Source: Deltaproteobacteria bacterium (GTDB taxonomy: Bacteria > Desulfobacterota > Binatia > HRBIN30 > CADEER01). Taken from it: a stretch of 64,000 bases of DNA. Numbering within the stretch: position 1 is the first letter of the stretch; every line of letters starts with the position of its first letter. The stretch spans positions 23,883-87,882 of the forward strand of contig JAJCZJ010000052.1 of NCBI GenBank assembly GCA_029262455.1, in the 5' to 3' direction. A program made the translations under genes and the position numbers. Of the stretch, positions 33,513-41,877 are shown piece after piece. The notes under the pieces are model-generated. The model was not told the DNA's origin. It saw nothing but the letters and a program-made list of their open reading frames with translations, and searched no databases.

Positions 33513-35780
33513 CTAGAACGGCGCCGCACTGTAGCAACTAACCTGATTGCCGTCGTAAGCGGCGAACCGCGCGGGCGGCTCGGGTGCAAAGCCGGCAAAC
33601 GAGTCACCCCAGATAGAGAAGATGTGCGACCCTCCGATCGGAGTCCCCCTGGCGCCTCGAAACGCTGGGCAAGAACTTCCGAAGGGACTAGGAACCGACG
33701 GAGCGGCCCCAATCCGAAACGCATAGCCGAGAGTTAGACCGCAATCGTAGCCAGCCTGCTGGAGTGCGCCGTAGTCACCGCTCCCACGTTCAACCAGAAT
33801 GTGATCACTGCCCGCCTTCGAACACTGCGCCAATGGGAAGCTACCAACCACATTAAATCGGGCCAGGACGAAGGCAAAGCGGTCAAATACGTATCCCGAG
33901 CATCCTGGCGGTCGCGAGCTAGGGCTCGTTGACCAACAATGATTGCTATAGATCGGGTGCATCCACCGGTAGACCGTGAGCCAGCAGTCAAAGCCGCTCT
34001 CGTAGCCGTCGAAACTTCCATCTCCGTTGTTGTCAATTCCGTCGCAGATCTCCTGAGCCTGCGGAGGAGTAAGAGTGCGCGTCGCGGTGCGCGTTCTCGT
34101 CGCGGTTGCCGTCCCCGTCCGTGTGCGGGTGGGCGTTGACTCTGGCGCGGGCGTACGACTCGCCGTCTCAGTCCGTTGCTGCGTCGGAAAGGCGGTCGGC
34201 GTCTCCACAACTGCCGTCGCAGTAGCTGATGGCAGTGCAGTGCAGGCCTGCCTACTGGCGACCAGTACTCTGAGGAGCATAGACTGCGCCGCGCCCACGA
34301 CAACATCGCGCGGAGGGAGATCACCGCCGAAACCAAGAAGCGGAAAAGAAAGGCCCAACTCGGCGGCAGACGCATCCACTAGCGCTTCCGCGTTCGCCAG
34401 CTCAAACTTCAGAGCACCCATTTTGCGGAGGACATCCGCCAGAACTCCCTGCAAAAGCACCGCCTTTGCCGACCTCGAGATCGTCATCGCAGCACGAAGA
34501 TTCAAACCCGACTGAATCAGCTCGCCGGTCAGGTACTCGGCGCAAGCAATCGGCGAGCCGGTTGACGCGTGGCAAGAAACCACACCGTCCGTGAAACTGA
34601 TCGCGAAACTTGCAAATGCGGAATCATCTAGCCCCAAACTCAGGAGCAGTCCTTCAGCAGCCAGGACACCCAGCTCATCGACATCGACATGAGATCCGGT
34701 TGCATATTTCGCAACAGCGGAGGTTGAGGCCATCGAATGTGCGACGATTTCGTAGGTACCAACAGTAAGGTCAGCCCCAGCTGCCATCGCTCTCAAGGAG
34801 CGCGCACGATCGACGATCAGTCCCAGCTCCTCCCTAGCGATCGCGCTCCTGTGCGCTTCACATTCAGTGGAAGCACTCCGACCGCTCACGACGAGGTCTC
34901 GGGGATCGATTGAAACCGCCATCGGATCGCAGCGAAGGTCCGCAACTCGCAGCAGGTCTTTGCGGTTGCGCTCGACGCAACGTGCATGAGTACGCTGGTG
35001 CCTCTTGACGCTCCTCGCAACCTGGAAGGCTCGTTGCCGATCGCCCCCCGCCGCCGCCAAGAAATCCATCTCTCGTCGGCCGACTTCGAACGCCAGAGCC
35101 GCGGCAATCAGATCGTCATTCCCGGCACCTACACGTACGAAGCCCCAGTCGCTGCGGCATACAGGAATCAAGCGGCGCGCCGCTTCCCGATCGAAATCGA
35201 CGTCCGAACCTCGAAGCTTCTTCAACGTCATCTTCGTCGCCGCGCGGTCAAAGCGCTTGAAGCAACGACGCCCACCATTGAGGAGAGCGTCGATGACGAC
35301 GCTCGCGTCGACCGGAGAGGGGGGCGGCGGAGCATCAATCTCATTGACAATGACATCCAACTCTCCCGCAAACTCCCAGGCACCCGCGGCTTGCGACACC
35401 TCCGCAACTACACGGTACGCGCCCGGGAGCTGCATCGACGCGGGCTTCTCCTCGAACGCCACAGCCCAGAGCCATTCCGGCGGCACCGTAATTACGACCC
35501 CAGTGACAATCGTCTCGATCAACGCGTCGCCGCGATAGACATTCCAGATTGTCGTGAAGTACCCTTCCTGAACGGTGAACCGAGTGTACAAAACGAATTC
35601 ATCGGTCGATGCGACGCCAATAGGATCCAGCGGCTCGACACAGTTGACAAAGCCTTCGACCGACCGACATAGCCTCGTCTCAACGGGGCTGACCGCAAGC
35701 GCCGGTCGGGCGAGACCCAGCACAGCGAGCACGACAGCGGCTTTACCTAGAGCCATCTTTGGATTCCGCCATCGCAACAT
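33513..35780 (-). CDS. Large exported protein with MopE-type metal-binding motif
   Basis: The 755-residue product has a signal peptide (KAAVVLAVLGLARPALA). A beta-sandwich-like N-terminal domain (~residues 25-160) is followed by a mostly helical, Cys-containing middle (~165-530), a Thr/Arg/Pro linker (~545-600), and EICDGIDNNGDGSFDG, the putative calcium/metal-binding motif known from MopE-type surface proteins. The C-terminal ~130 residues are Trp/Cys-rich (WMHPIYSNHCW). No enzyme family recognised. The ATG follows a GGCGGAG site; earlier in-frame starts give no signal peptide. Confidence 0.7.
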   Translation of the reverse strand: MLRWRNPKMALGKAAVVLAVLGLARPALAVSPVETRLCRSVEGFVNCVEPLDPIGVASTDEFVLYTRFTVQEGYFTTIWNVYRGDALIETIVTGVVITVPPEWLWAVAFEEKPASMQLPGAYRVVAEVSQAAGAWEFAGELDVIVNEIDAPPPPSPVDASVVIDALLNGGRRCFKRFDRAATKMTLKKLRGSDVDFDREAARRLIPVCRSDWGFVRVGAGNDDLIAAALAFEVGRREMDFLAAAGGDRQRAFQVARSVKRHQRTHARCVERNRKDLLRVADLRCDPMAVSIDPRDLVVSGRSASTECEAHRSAIAREELGLIVDRARSLRAMAAGADLTVGTYEIVAHSMASTSAVAKYATGSHVDVDELGVLAAEGLLLSLGLDDSAFASFAISFTDGVVSCHASTGSPIACAEYLTGELIQSGLNLRAAMTISRSAKAVLLQGVLADVLRKMGALKFELANAEALVDASAAELGLSFPLLGFGGDLPPRDVVVGAAQSMLLRVLVASRQACTALPSATATAVVETPTAFPTQQRTETASRTPAPESTPTRTRTGTATATRTRTATRTLTPPQAQEICDGIDNNGDGSFDGYESGFDCWLTVYRWMHPIYSNHCWSTSPSSRPPGCSGYVFDRFAFVLARFNVVGSFPLAQCSKAGSDHILVERGSGDYGALQQAGYDCGLTLGYAFRIGAAPSVPSPFGSSCPAFRGARGTPIGGSHIFSIWGDSFAGFAPEPPARFAAYDGNQVSCYSAAPF

Positions 35781-36172
35781 GTACTCCGCCGACAGCGACT
35801 CAACCACTACACAACGCCCGCGAATCCCGGGCATCCGACGGCCACCCCGTCTCATGACATTTCGCTCAGCGCACCAAGAGGGCCAGCAACGTATTACACC
35901 TATCACGGCAGGCACGCTCGCGATCGCTGCCGACACCCCTCTGACGAGCCTCGCACCAACTTGCTGAACAACAACAGAACCAACCATAAAATCCTCCGAT
36001 CTCTAGTTACGGAGAACAATAGGCACTGCCTTGCCCGCGAGCACCGGACGACGGACAACAAGTCATCGTTCAATGACTCGATTTTGTCTTTTTCTGAAAG
36101 GCGCGTTCGGAGGAATCGTCCATTGCCCACACGACTGCTGGACACCACGATCCGCGCGAAACTCCCAGAGTT
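35781..36172. other. Intergenic, 392 bases
   Basis: No supported gene. The stretch is visibly richer in A+T than the flanking genes, particularly from ~35960 to 36100. It separates the MopE-motif protein gene from the HTH gene and probably carries the promoter of the former. Short open frames here lack ribosome sites and sensible composition. Confidence 0.4.
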
Positions 36173-36943
36173 TTAACGGTCTAGCGAGATCGGCTGGTGG
36201 CCATCGTGAATCGGGCCAGGACCAAAGGTCAGATGCGCCGCGCTATCAGGTAGGCCAACTTCCCCCTGCGAAACCATCTCGCTCAAGCCAAACCGATCCT
36301 CGGATCGAACCATGAACCTGACGGCCTTGCCATCGTTCCACGTGCGGAACCAAAGGTGGTCCGGAGGAGGCGACTCTTTCAGGTGATGGCGAATCCCCGT
36401 AAAGTACTCGATGCCTGTCGCTGATTTTGGTCCTACGCGAATTTCGGCGAAATCGATATACACTAGCTCTACGAGTTTATAGCTGACCACGTACACGGTG
36501 TCCTTACCTTTGGTCTCGGAGAGAGTCTTGTCGAACTCAATCTTGAGCCACTCCCATCCCGAATCATCGGTCTTCGGCTCACGAGTACACCGAAAGTCTC
36601 TCCCGGACCTCGGCGTTCCCAAGTGAATATGCTTGAACAGCCTAACCCCCGAAGCCCAAAGTTCCAGGATCGGCCTGCCCCACCTTGAGAAGCCGTTCCG
36701 AATTAGCGACGTCACTTCGATGGAGTCGATAATAACATCGTCGGCGTGTTCACCGTAGAACTCAGCGATCATCACCGCCTTGCCGCGGCTGGGCCTGTTC
36801 TCACCATAAGCCCACCGTTCAATCGTTTTTGGATCAACGTCGAGCTGGAACGCAAGATCGTCGCAGTTTGGGTCTCGGCGAATTCGATCACGTATCCCCT
36901 CAGTCAATTGAACGCGTGTCGTTCTGGAGAAGGGTCCTGACAT
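36173..36943 (-). CDS. HTH (XRE-like) N-terminal protein, unknown C-terminal domain
   Basis: The 256-residue protein opens with a putative helix-turn-helix (GIRDRIRRDPNCDDLAFQLDVDPKTIERWAYGENRPSRG; residues ~15-55), resembling a phage-type XRE domain where a recognition helix follows VDPKTIERWA. The remaining ~200 residues are beta-rich and unfamiliar. A GAGGTGA ribosome site precedes the ATG. Lower G+C and a setting between accessory genes suggest horizontal origin. It might be a regulator, or the DNA-binding part of a defence or phage-derived module; I cannot decide. Confidence 0.6.
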   Translation of the reverse strand: MSGPFSRTTRVQLTEGIRDRIRRDPNCDDLAFQLDVDPKTIERWAYGENRPSRGKAVMIAEFYGEHADDVIIDSIEVTSLIRNGFSRWGRPILELWASGVRLFKHIHLGTPRSGRDFRCTREPKTDDSGWEWLKIEFDKTLSETKGKDTVYVVSYKLVELVYIDFAEIRVGPKSATGIEYFTGIRHHLKESPPPDHLWFRTWNDGKAVRFMVRSEDRFGLSEMVSQGEVGLPDSAAHLTFGPGPIHDGHQPISLDR

Positions 36944-37315
36944 TCGCTCACCTCGGTGTTGGGATAACGTAATGCTAAGGTCATCCTAGAAGCTACCGCC
37001 ACCCCAAAAAGGCTTTCCACATTTCGCCGGTTGCCCGGAACCCGATTGACTATAGCCCAAAATCAACCGGACATGCGGCCAGCGGCAACTAGGCCGATCA
37101 GCTTGCGATGCCCTCGCCACCGCGCAGCCGACCAAGAATCCACCCTCCAAGCAAGCAATGAGCCCCACCGAACCGACCACCACGGGCAACACCTCGTGCC
37201 ATTCAGCGAGATCTTTCCAAGCAAGGACCACGATTTAGGTACTTCGAAACCGCTACACGCGAATGCCACCCCGTAGGCCAGACCCCGTCGACGCCTCGGC
37301 GGAAGGTGCGCGCGA
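36944..37315. other. Intergenic, 372 bases
   Basis: No gene I would defend. A minus-strand frame at 36986-37231 has one hydrophobic stretch (VLPVVVGSVGLIACLEGGFLVG) but starts at GTG without a ribosome site and ends in unusual sequence; it could be a decayed small membrane protein. Nothing else stands out. Confidence 0.35.
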
Positions 37316-37792
37316 CTAGACACACATCCCTCTAGCCGCCTCAACTAAGACCAAGCGCCCGACGACGAAAGAGCCCACAGACCACCCAACTGCGAAGGTG
37401 ATACCACCACGGATCAGCGGGAGCTTGATGTGATCGTGGCGTAGCAACTCTCCGAGGTAGTGCTGAACCAGTGCCGCCCCATTACCCGACCAAACCCACG
37501 CAAGAATCGCAGCCCAGGATAGAACGACAACAAGGAAAGACAGCCCAATCGCCGGCTCAGACAACGGGCGGACGTAAAGGCAGAAGGGACTGGGAAATCC
37601 CCCGATCCACTGTAGGGCCGCAAGCAAGAAACAGACCCCACCAATTGCCGACAAGGTCACAACAGCGAAGGCGTTGATCTGCGACTCGGTCAGACGACCC
37701 GGAGCCCTCCGATGAAGTCGCAGCCACAACCACAGAAACACAACGTTGGCCAACCAGACAGCGGCTACAATCAGCCAGAAATACTTTTCCAT
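37316..37792 (-). CDS. Small four-helix membrane protein
   Basis: The 158-residue product has four hydrophobic segments (about residues 4-24, 41-62, 78-100 and 125-148) separated by short loops with basic residues, typical of an inner-membrane protein of unknown role. The ATG at 37792 is used because the longer frame would start at TTG. No family recognised and no clear operon partner; the COQ7-like gene upstream ends 107 bases earlier on the same strand. Confidence 0.6.
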   Translation of the reverse strand: MEKYFWLIVAAVWLANVVFLWLWLRLHRRAPGRLTESQINAFAVVTLSAIGGVCFLLAALQWIGGFPSPFCLYVRPLSEPAIGLSFLVVVLSWAAILAWVWSGNGAALVQHYLGELLRHDHIKLPLIRGGITFAVGWSVGSFVVGRLVLVEAARGMCV

Positions 37793-37898
37793 CCAATTGC
37801 TCAAACGCCACGCCTTTCAACTCGCGGCCTGCGGCGGCCTCGCGTACTGGACGCTGAGTCGCCCGTTCCGTAACGGGACTCGAAACCCCGGTCTGCCG

Positions 37899-38516
37899 TC
37901 AGGCAACCTCACTGACGCGATCTACAGGAACTTGATCCGGCGTCGTCGCAGTTTGGGCAGTCTCGGCAGTCTCGGCAGCGAAGGACTCGCGGATCGAGGC
38001 GCGGGGTGGCGGCTTCTGCCACAGTGGCATGCGGCGCCAGAAGCGGTGTTGTTCGAGACGGGCGCGGAAGTATAGTTCGTGGTCCCATTCGACTTCTGCC
38101 ATCCCGAGTAGGCACTCGACCCATGCCGTGCGCCCGCTGCGCCAGGCTACGCGCGCGGCATCTTCGTACTCGACGATGTTGCGGCTCTCCAGGCGGCCGG
38201 CTCCGAACATCGGCATCATCCAACCCGACACGAAGCAACCGTACTTGAGGACCGTGCCGATCATGAGAAAGACGATCTCCCGCCATTGGAGCGGCGTCGC
38301 TCCGAGCTCAGCCAACATCTCGCCCACGACACCTCGATGTTGCCACTCCTCGAGCTCGATCTTGCGGATCTCCCTGCGCTCGTCGGGGTCGCGGACTGAG
38401 CGCCAGTGTCCGTTGTAGGCGTGGCCAGCAGCTCGCTCTCCAGAGTAAGCCCCTTGCAGTATGCTGACTAATCGCGAGTCAGCCTCATGCGTCACAGATC
38501 GTCTGTCCTTGAGCAT
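37899..38516 (-). CDS. COQ7/ferritin-like di-iron protein
   Basis: The 205-residue protein shows a four-helix-bundle di-iron pattern: E27 in AYSGERAAG, E57-x2-H60 in ELEEWQHR, and a second-half pair with an E-x-x-H in AEVEWDHELYF. This is the demethoxyubiquinone hydroxylase (COQ7)-like arrangement, which hydroxylates a quinone ring, but the middle is longer and a hydrophobic part (IVFLMIGTVLKYGCFVSGWMMP) suggests membrane contact. Another ferritin-like oxidase is possible. The C-terminal tail is low-complexity (AETAETAQTATT), from a short DNA repeat. Note the COQ4-like gene at 14227. Confidence 0.65.
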   Translation of the reverse strand: MLKDRRSVTHEADSRLVSILQGAYSGERAAGHAYNGHWRSVRDPDERREIRKIELEEWQHRGVVGEMLAELGATPLQWREIVFLMIGTVLKYGCFVSGWMMPMFGAGRLESRNIVEYEDAARVAWRSGRTAWVECLLGMAEVEWDHELYFRARLEQHRFWRRMPLWQKPPPRASIRESFAAETAETAQTATTPDQVPVDRVSEVA

Positions 38517-38568
38517 CGGTCCCAGGGCTCACGGTAGCAGCGCCGCCGACGCGAATCGACAGCGGAGT

Positions 38569-38925
38569 TCAGCGACGCGAACCGGGGGTTCCCAGCTGGA
38601 CTAGCGCGTTGAGTGAAGGCATCGTCCCGAGCAGCGCCGGCAACCCCTCCATGATGATCCAGCGGCGATCTGCCCCTACATCAATCCGTGCGATATACTT
38701 GTCGACATCGTCGGCCCACAGATAGACTTTCGTCGTCGCCGCACCCGACGCGGGAAATCCCGCCATGCGCCGCCAGCCTTTGTCAGCCGGCTTTGCATCC
38801 CCCTTATCCTCGACAATCTGTAGCCAGCCCTTTCGCGCAATGCCAGTCACATCGAAGATCCACGCATGAGTCTTCTTGATCGGTGATTCCTTGGTGGCCG
38901 GAGGCTGTTCTGCAGTATCGCTCAT
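38569..38925 (-). CDS. Hypothetical protein, 118 residues
   Basis: A small soluble protein with a charged N-terminus (MSDTAEQPPATKESPIKK) and a compact domain containing HAWIFDVTGIARKGWLQIV, RMAGFPASGAATTKVYLW and DVGADRRWIIMEGLPAL. I know no family. The ATG at 38925 is preferred over an in-frame GTG 12 bases upstream. It lies 52 bases upstream of the COQ7-like gene on the same strand, so the two may share a transcript. Confidence 0.55.
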   Translation of the reverse strand: MSDTAEQPPATKESPIKKTHAWIFDVTGIARKGWLQIVEDKGDAKPADKGWRRMAGFPASGAATTKVYLWADDVDKYIARIDVGADRRWIIMEGLPALLGTMPSLNALVQLGTPGSRR

Positions 38926-39003
38926 GACTCCATTCACATTTAGAAGATTGTGACATGTTTCTCTATCCCAGAAGTGCCGAAGTGCGCGGGATGGCCGAAT
39001 CAG

Positions 39004-40485
39004 TCACTTCGCATCTTCGGCCATCGATTCATCGACCAACTCAAAGGACTCGGCGATCCCGCTGCCAGCCTTCACTCCGCAATGCAGAACCAGGACCTCA
39101 CCCTCACGAGCCACGCCAACCTCCGCTCCGTCCGACAAGCGCCGACCGATCGGCCCCACCGACAGCTCGCCCGGCACGTTGATGCGAACCGTCGCAGCCG
39201 GCACACCCAATACGATCACGTAGAGCTTCGCCCCCTTGCTGGTAAACCGCACCGGGAGGGAGTTCCAAGTCTCGGCCTCGGCAACGCGCCACGGCCGCGT
39301 GTCGTAGATCGCCGCGCCGTTCTGAGACAGCCAATCGCCAAGAACCTCCAAGCGTTTCACTTGCATCTCGGGAATCGTCGCGTCCTCGCCACGCGGTCCG
39401 ACGTTGAGCAACAGGTTGCCGTTCTTCGATACCGTATCAATGAAGCTCTGCACCAGCGCGACGGGATCTTCGTAGTGCTCCTCGCGATCGGATCGGTTGT
39501 AACCAAACGACGACGACATCCCCCGGGTCGCCTCCCACTTCTTCTCTACGATGCGCGGGAACGACGTATACTCAGGCGTTCGAAAGTCGCAGTGCAGCGG
39601 CTTCGGGGGAATCAGTCCGGGAGTGTAGGTACCGGCCTCCACCTGACGCGCAATGCGGCGCTCGAGAATCGCGTCCAGGAGCTTCTGAACCGGCCTCCAC
39701 CCCAGCGCTTTCAACAGGAAGCCGCGGTGCATCCATCGATCGTTGACGACGCCATCGGGGACAGCCGCGTAGTAGTCCTCCATCAGCTGCAACATCGGAC
39801 CACTGCCTGTGGGCCACGAGATATCGTTCCAAAGCACTTCGGGCTCGTAGCGTTCAATCAACTCCCGCACCTGAGCTTCTGCGTAGCGAGGATAGTCACC
39901 ACCCGGGACCGAACTGACGAATTCGACCAGCGTGCGGACGGGGCGCGGATTGAAGCTCCAATCGATTCCGCCCGAATAGTAGACGCCGAACCGCAACCCC
40001 TCGGCGCGCACCGCTGCCGCCAAGTCACCGACCACATCTCGCTCGGACGCCCACCCCTGCCGATGCGGATTCGCAACCGCGGTCGGCCACAGACAGAAGC
40101 CGTCGTGGTGCTTGCTGACCAAGACGACGTAGCGCGCACCGGCGCGGCGGAATAACCGCGCCCAAGCCACTGGATCCCAGTCCTCGAGGCCGGCAGAGAA
40201 CGGCTGCTTGAAATCCGAGTAGGGCCGACCGCCCCACTCCGCAGCGTGGTGCTCAGCGCTCGGACTCTCCGGTACGCGGATAGCGTTGTCGTACCACTCT
40301 GTATACGGCGTCATCACCGCCGACAGTCGGTAGTGCTTCGTAAAGGAGTCCGAAACGTGACCGACACGGGGCGCGAACCCCGGCACTGAGAACAGCCCCC
40401 AGTGGATGAAGATCCCGAGCTTGGCGTCCTCGAACCACTTCGGCACGGTGCGCTGGTTCAGAGTCTCCGCCGCCGACTTTGTCAT
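39004..40485 (-). CDS. GH29 alpha-L-fucosidase
   Basis: The 493-residue enzyme has the GH29 opening PKWFEDAKLGIFIHWGLFSVPGFAP, the KHHDGFCLWPT active-site segment, FGVYYSGGIDWSFNP, and the nucleophile region EVLWNDISWP with its Asp. It releases alpha-linked fucose from glycans. No signal peptide is seen, so it is probably cytoplasmic and acts on imported oligosaccharides. A C-terminal beta-sandwich follows the barrel, as usual. It lies 55 bases after the DUF3089 gene. The ATG two codons after a GTG is used. Confidence 0.92.
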   Translation of the reverse strand: MTKSAAETLNQRTVPKWFEDAKLGIFIHWGLFSVPGFAPRVGHVSDSFTKHYRLSAVMTPYTEWYDNAIRVPESPSAEHHAAEWGGRPYSDFKQPFSAGLEDWDPVAWARLFRRAGARYVVLVSKHHDGFCLWPTAVANPHRQGWASERDVVGDLAAAVRAEGLRFGVYYSGGIDWSFNPRPVRTLVEFVSSVPGGDYPRYAEAQVRELIERYEPEVLWNDISWPTGSGPMLQLMEDYYAAVPDGVVNDRWMHRGFLLKALGWRPVQKLLDAILERRIARQVEAGTYTPGLIPPKPLHCDFRTPEYTSFPRIVEKKWEATRGMSSSFGYNRSDREEHYEDPVALVQSFIDTVSKNGNLLLNVGPRGEDATIPEMQVKRLEVLGDWLSQNGAAIYDTRPWRVAEAETWNSLPVRFTSKGAKLYVIVLGVPAATVRINVPGELSVGPIGRRLSDGAEVGVAREGEVLVLHCGVKAGSGIAESFELVDESMAEDAK

Positions 40486-40540
40486 CGCCACTTCACTACG
40501 CCATCGCGTTCGTCAGCGGCCGTTACGAACCGCTGCGCCA

Positions 40541-41719
40541 CTACCTCGCGAACGACTCCGCCTGCATGCCGACCAGGTCGACGAGATCTCCCATCGCGAC
40601 CGAAGCATCGACGATGTGCAAGCCCCAGCCCGGCAGCAAACTTTCGAGCGTGCCCGTCAAGTCGTCCGCACGCGGATCACTGGGATCGCCCAAAACGGTT
40701 ACTTCCAGAAACTCGTAGCCGGGAGTTCGCGCGCACCGCACCTCGGTGAAACCTGGCATCGTATAGAAAGGAGTGGTGATTTCCGGGGCGGTGTCAGGAT
40801 CGGCGAATGGACCCAGGACCGGTCCGCCGGTCATCAATAACGTCGAGGCCACGGTCGGGAAATAGGGGGTCGTGATTCGCGGTTCGTCTCCGAGGTCCAC
40901 AGGGTTCGTACAGATCGCCTCGAAGCCATCCCCGGCGTTGCCAAACACATCGCCTTCCATAGCGGGATTCGTCGATCGGTAGCTAACATACGAAACGATA
41001 CAGCCCGTTTGGCTCGGCTCGCGGCACGGCGGAAACTTTTCGAACGCTCCGCCGGTCTCTTCTCCGTCTGGAATCGCTACGGTACTGCCGAGTAAGATTG
41101 CCGAAACCATATGCTCGCTCAGGAAGTCATCCGGCTCGACCTCGGTCTGGATCAACGAGCGCAATCGGCCCGCACCTTGTGAGTGCCCTATCAAGACAAA
41201 GCCTCGACCGTTGTTGTCGTTGGCGATGTAGTGTTTGAACGCGTCGATGACGTCGGCTTGCGCCAGTGCACTGTCGCCGGAGAGACTCGGATCAAAAAGC
41301 GCCGGAATCGTCACCTGGCGATAAATCGGCGCGAACACGCGACAGACCCGGTTGAGTCGTGCCGCCTGATTCTTGACGACGAATCCTTCCTCATCCTCTG
41401 CGGCATTGAGGTCAGAGTTCCCCATATTGTCGAGGCTCCACGTCGGGTAAACGTAGAAGCAGTCAATCGGGGGATTGGGCGCGGGTACGTGGGGCTCGAT
41501 CTCCAACGATCCGTCCGGATGGATGATCGTGGCGCTGAGGTCATCATCGCAAAAATTTCGCCCCGCCTCCGGATGACACAACCAGTTTTGTCCAGCCTCG
41601 TATTGCGGGCTGACAAAATCTCCATACGGCTGCTGGGCGCGGGCGACCGTCATGTCATCGTCCGAGCCACACCCGCCGATCCACAGCAGTGCAATCAATA
41701 CGCCAAGAATCCTGTACAT
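40541..41719 (-). CDS. DUF3089 alpha/beta-hydrolase-like lipoprotein
   Basis: The 392-residue product has a lipobox (LLWIGGCGSDDD) and a DUF3089 domain: FVSPQYEAGQNWLCHP, IDCFYVYPTWS, the nucleophile elbow VLIGHSQGAGRL, and the C-terminal WGLHIVDASVAMGDLVDLVG with the family's His and Asp. It should be an envelope-anchored esterase or lipase of unknown substrate. It precedes the fucosidase gene on the same strand, and the two could be co-transcribed. Confidence 0.85.
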   Translation of the reverse strand: MYRILGVLIALLWIGGCGSDDDMTVARAQQPYGDFVSPQYEAGQNWLCHPEAGRNFCDDDLSATIIHPDGSLEIEPHVPAPNPPIDCFYVYPTWSLDNMGNSDLNAAEDEEGFVVKNQAARLNRVCRVFAPIYRQVTIPALFDPSLSGDSALAQADVIDAFKHYIANDNNGRGFVLIGHSQGAGRLRSLIQTEVEPDDFLSEHMVSAILLGSTVAIPDGEETGGAFEKFPPCREPSQTGCIVSYVSYRSTNPAMEGDVFGNAGDGFEAICTNPVDLGDEPRITTPYFPTVASTLLMTGGPVLGPFADPDTAPEITTPFYTMPGFTEVRCARTPGYEFLEVTVLGDPSDPRADDLTGTLESLLPGWGLHIVDASVAMGDLVDLVGMQAESFAR

Positions 41720-41877
41720 CTGGCCTGGCTAACACCGCTACGGCGCAAAAGTCCACCGGTTACGGGCCAATCGGTGTTTTCCCGTACCCCAAACGCGATA
41801 TAGATCACCCCATGGCTGCTCGCACAGCATCCGCTACAGCAAGGCGCAGTACCGCCATCTGATACGATCGCCCCCCC

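Noticed and set aside
33725..33745. GTTAGAC, resembling an attC core end
   Set aside because: It lies inside the 755-aa coding region and no RYYYAAC partner with a cruciform is found at a suitable distance.
36986..37231. Minus-strand frame with one hydrophobic stretch
   Set aside because: GTG start without a ribosome site and odd C-terminal composition; not enough to call a gene.
37862..37877. Perfect hairpin CCCGTT-ccgt-AACGGG after the COQ7-like gene
   Set aside because: No T-run follows on the minus strand, so I do not call it an intrinsic terminator; it may only be a stable mRNA end.
38950..40155. Long plus-strand frame opposite the fucosidase gene
   Set aside because: It is antisense to clear GH29 motifs and has an Arg/His/Gln-rich composition typical of the opposite strand of a G+C-rich gene.
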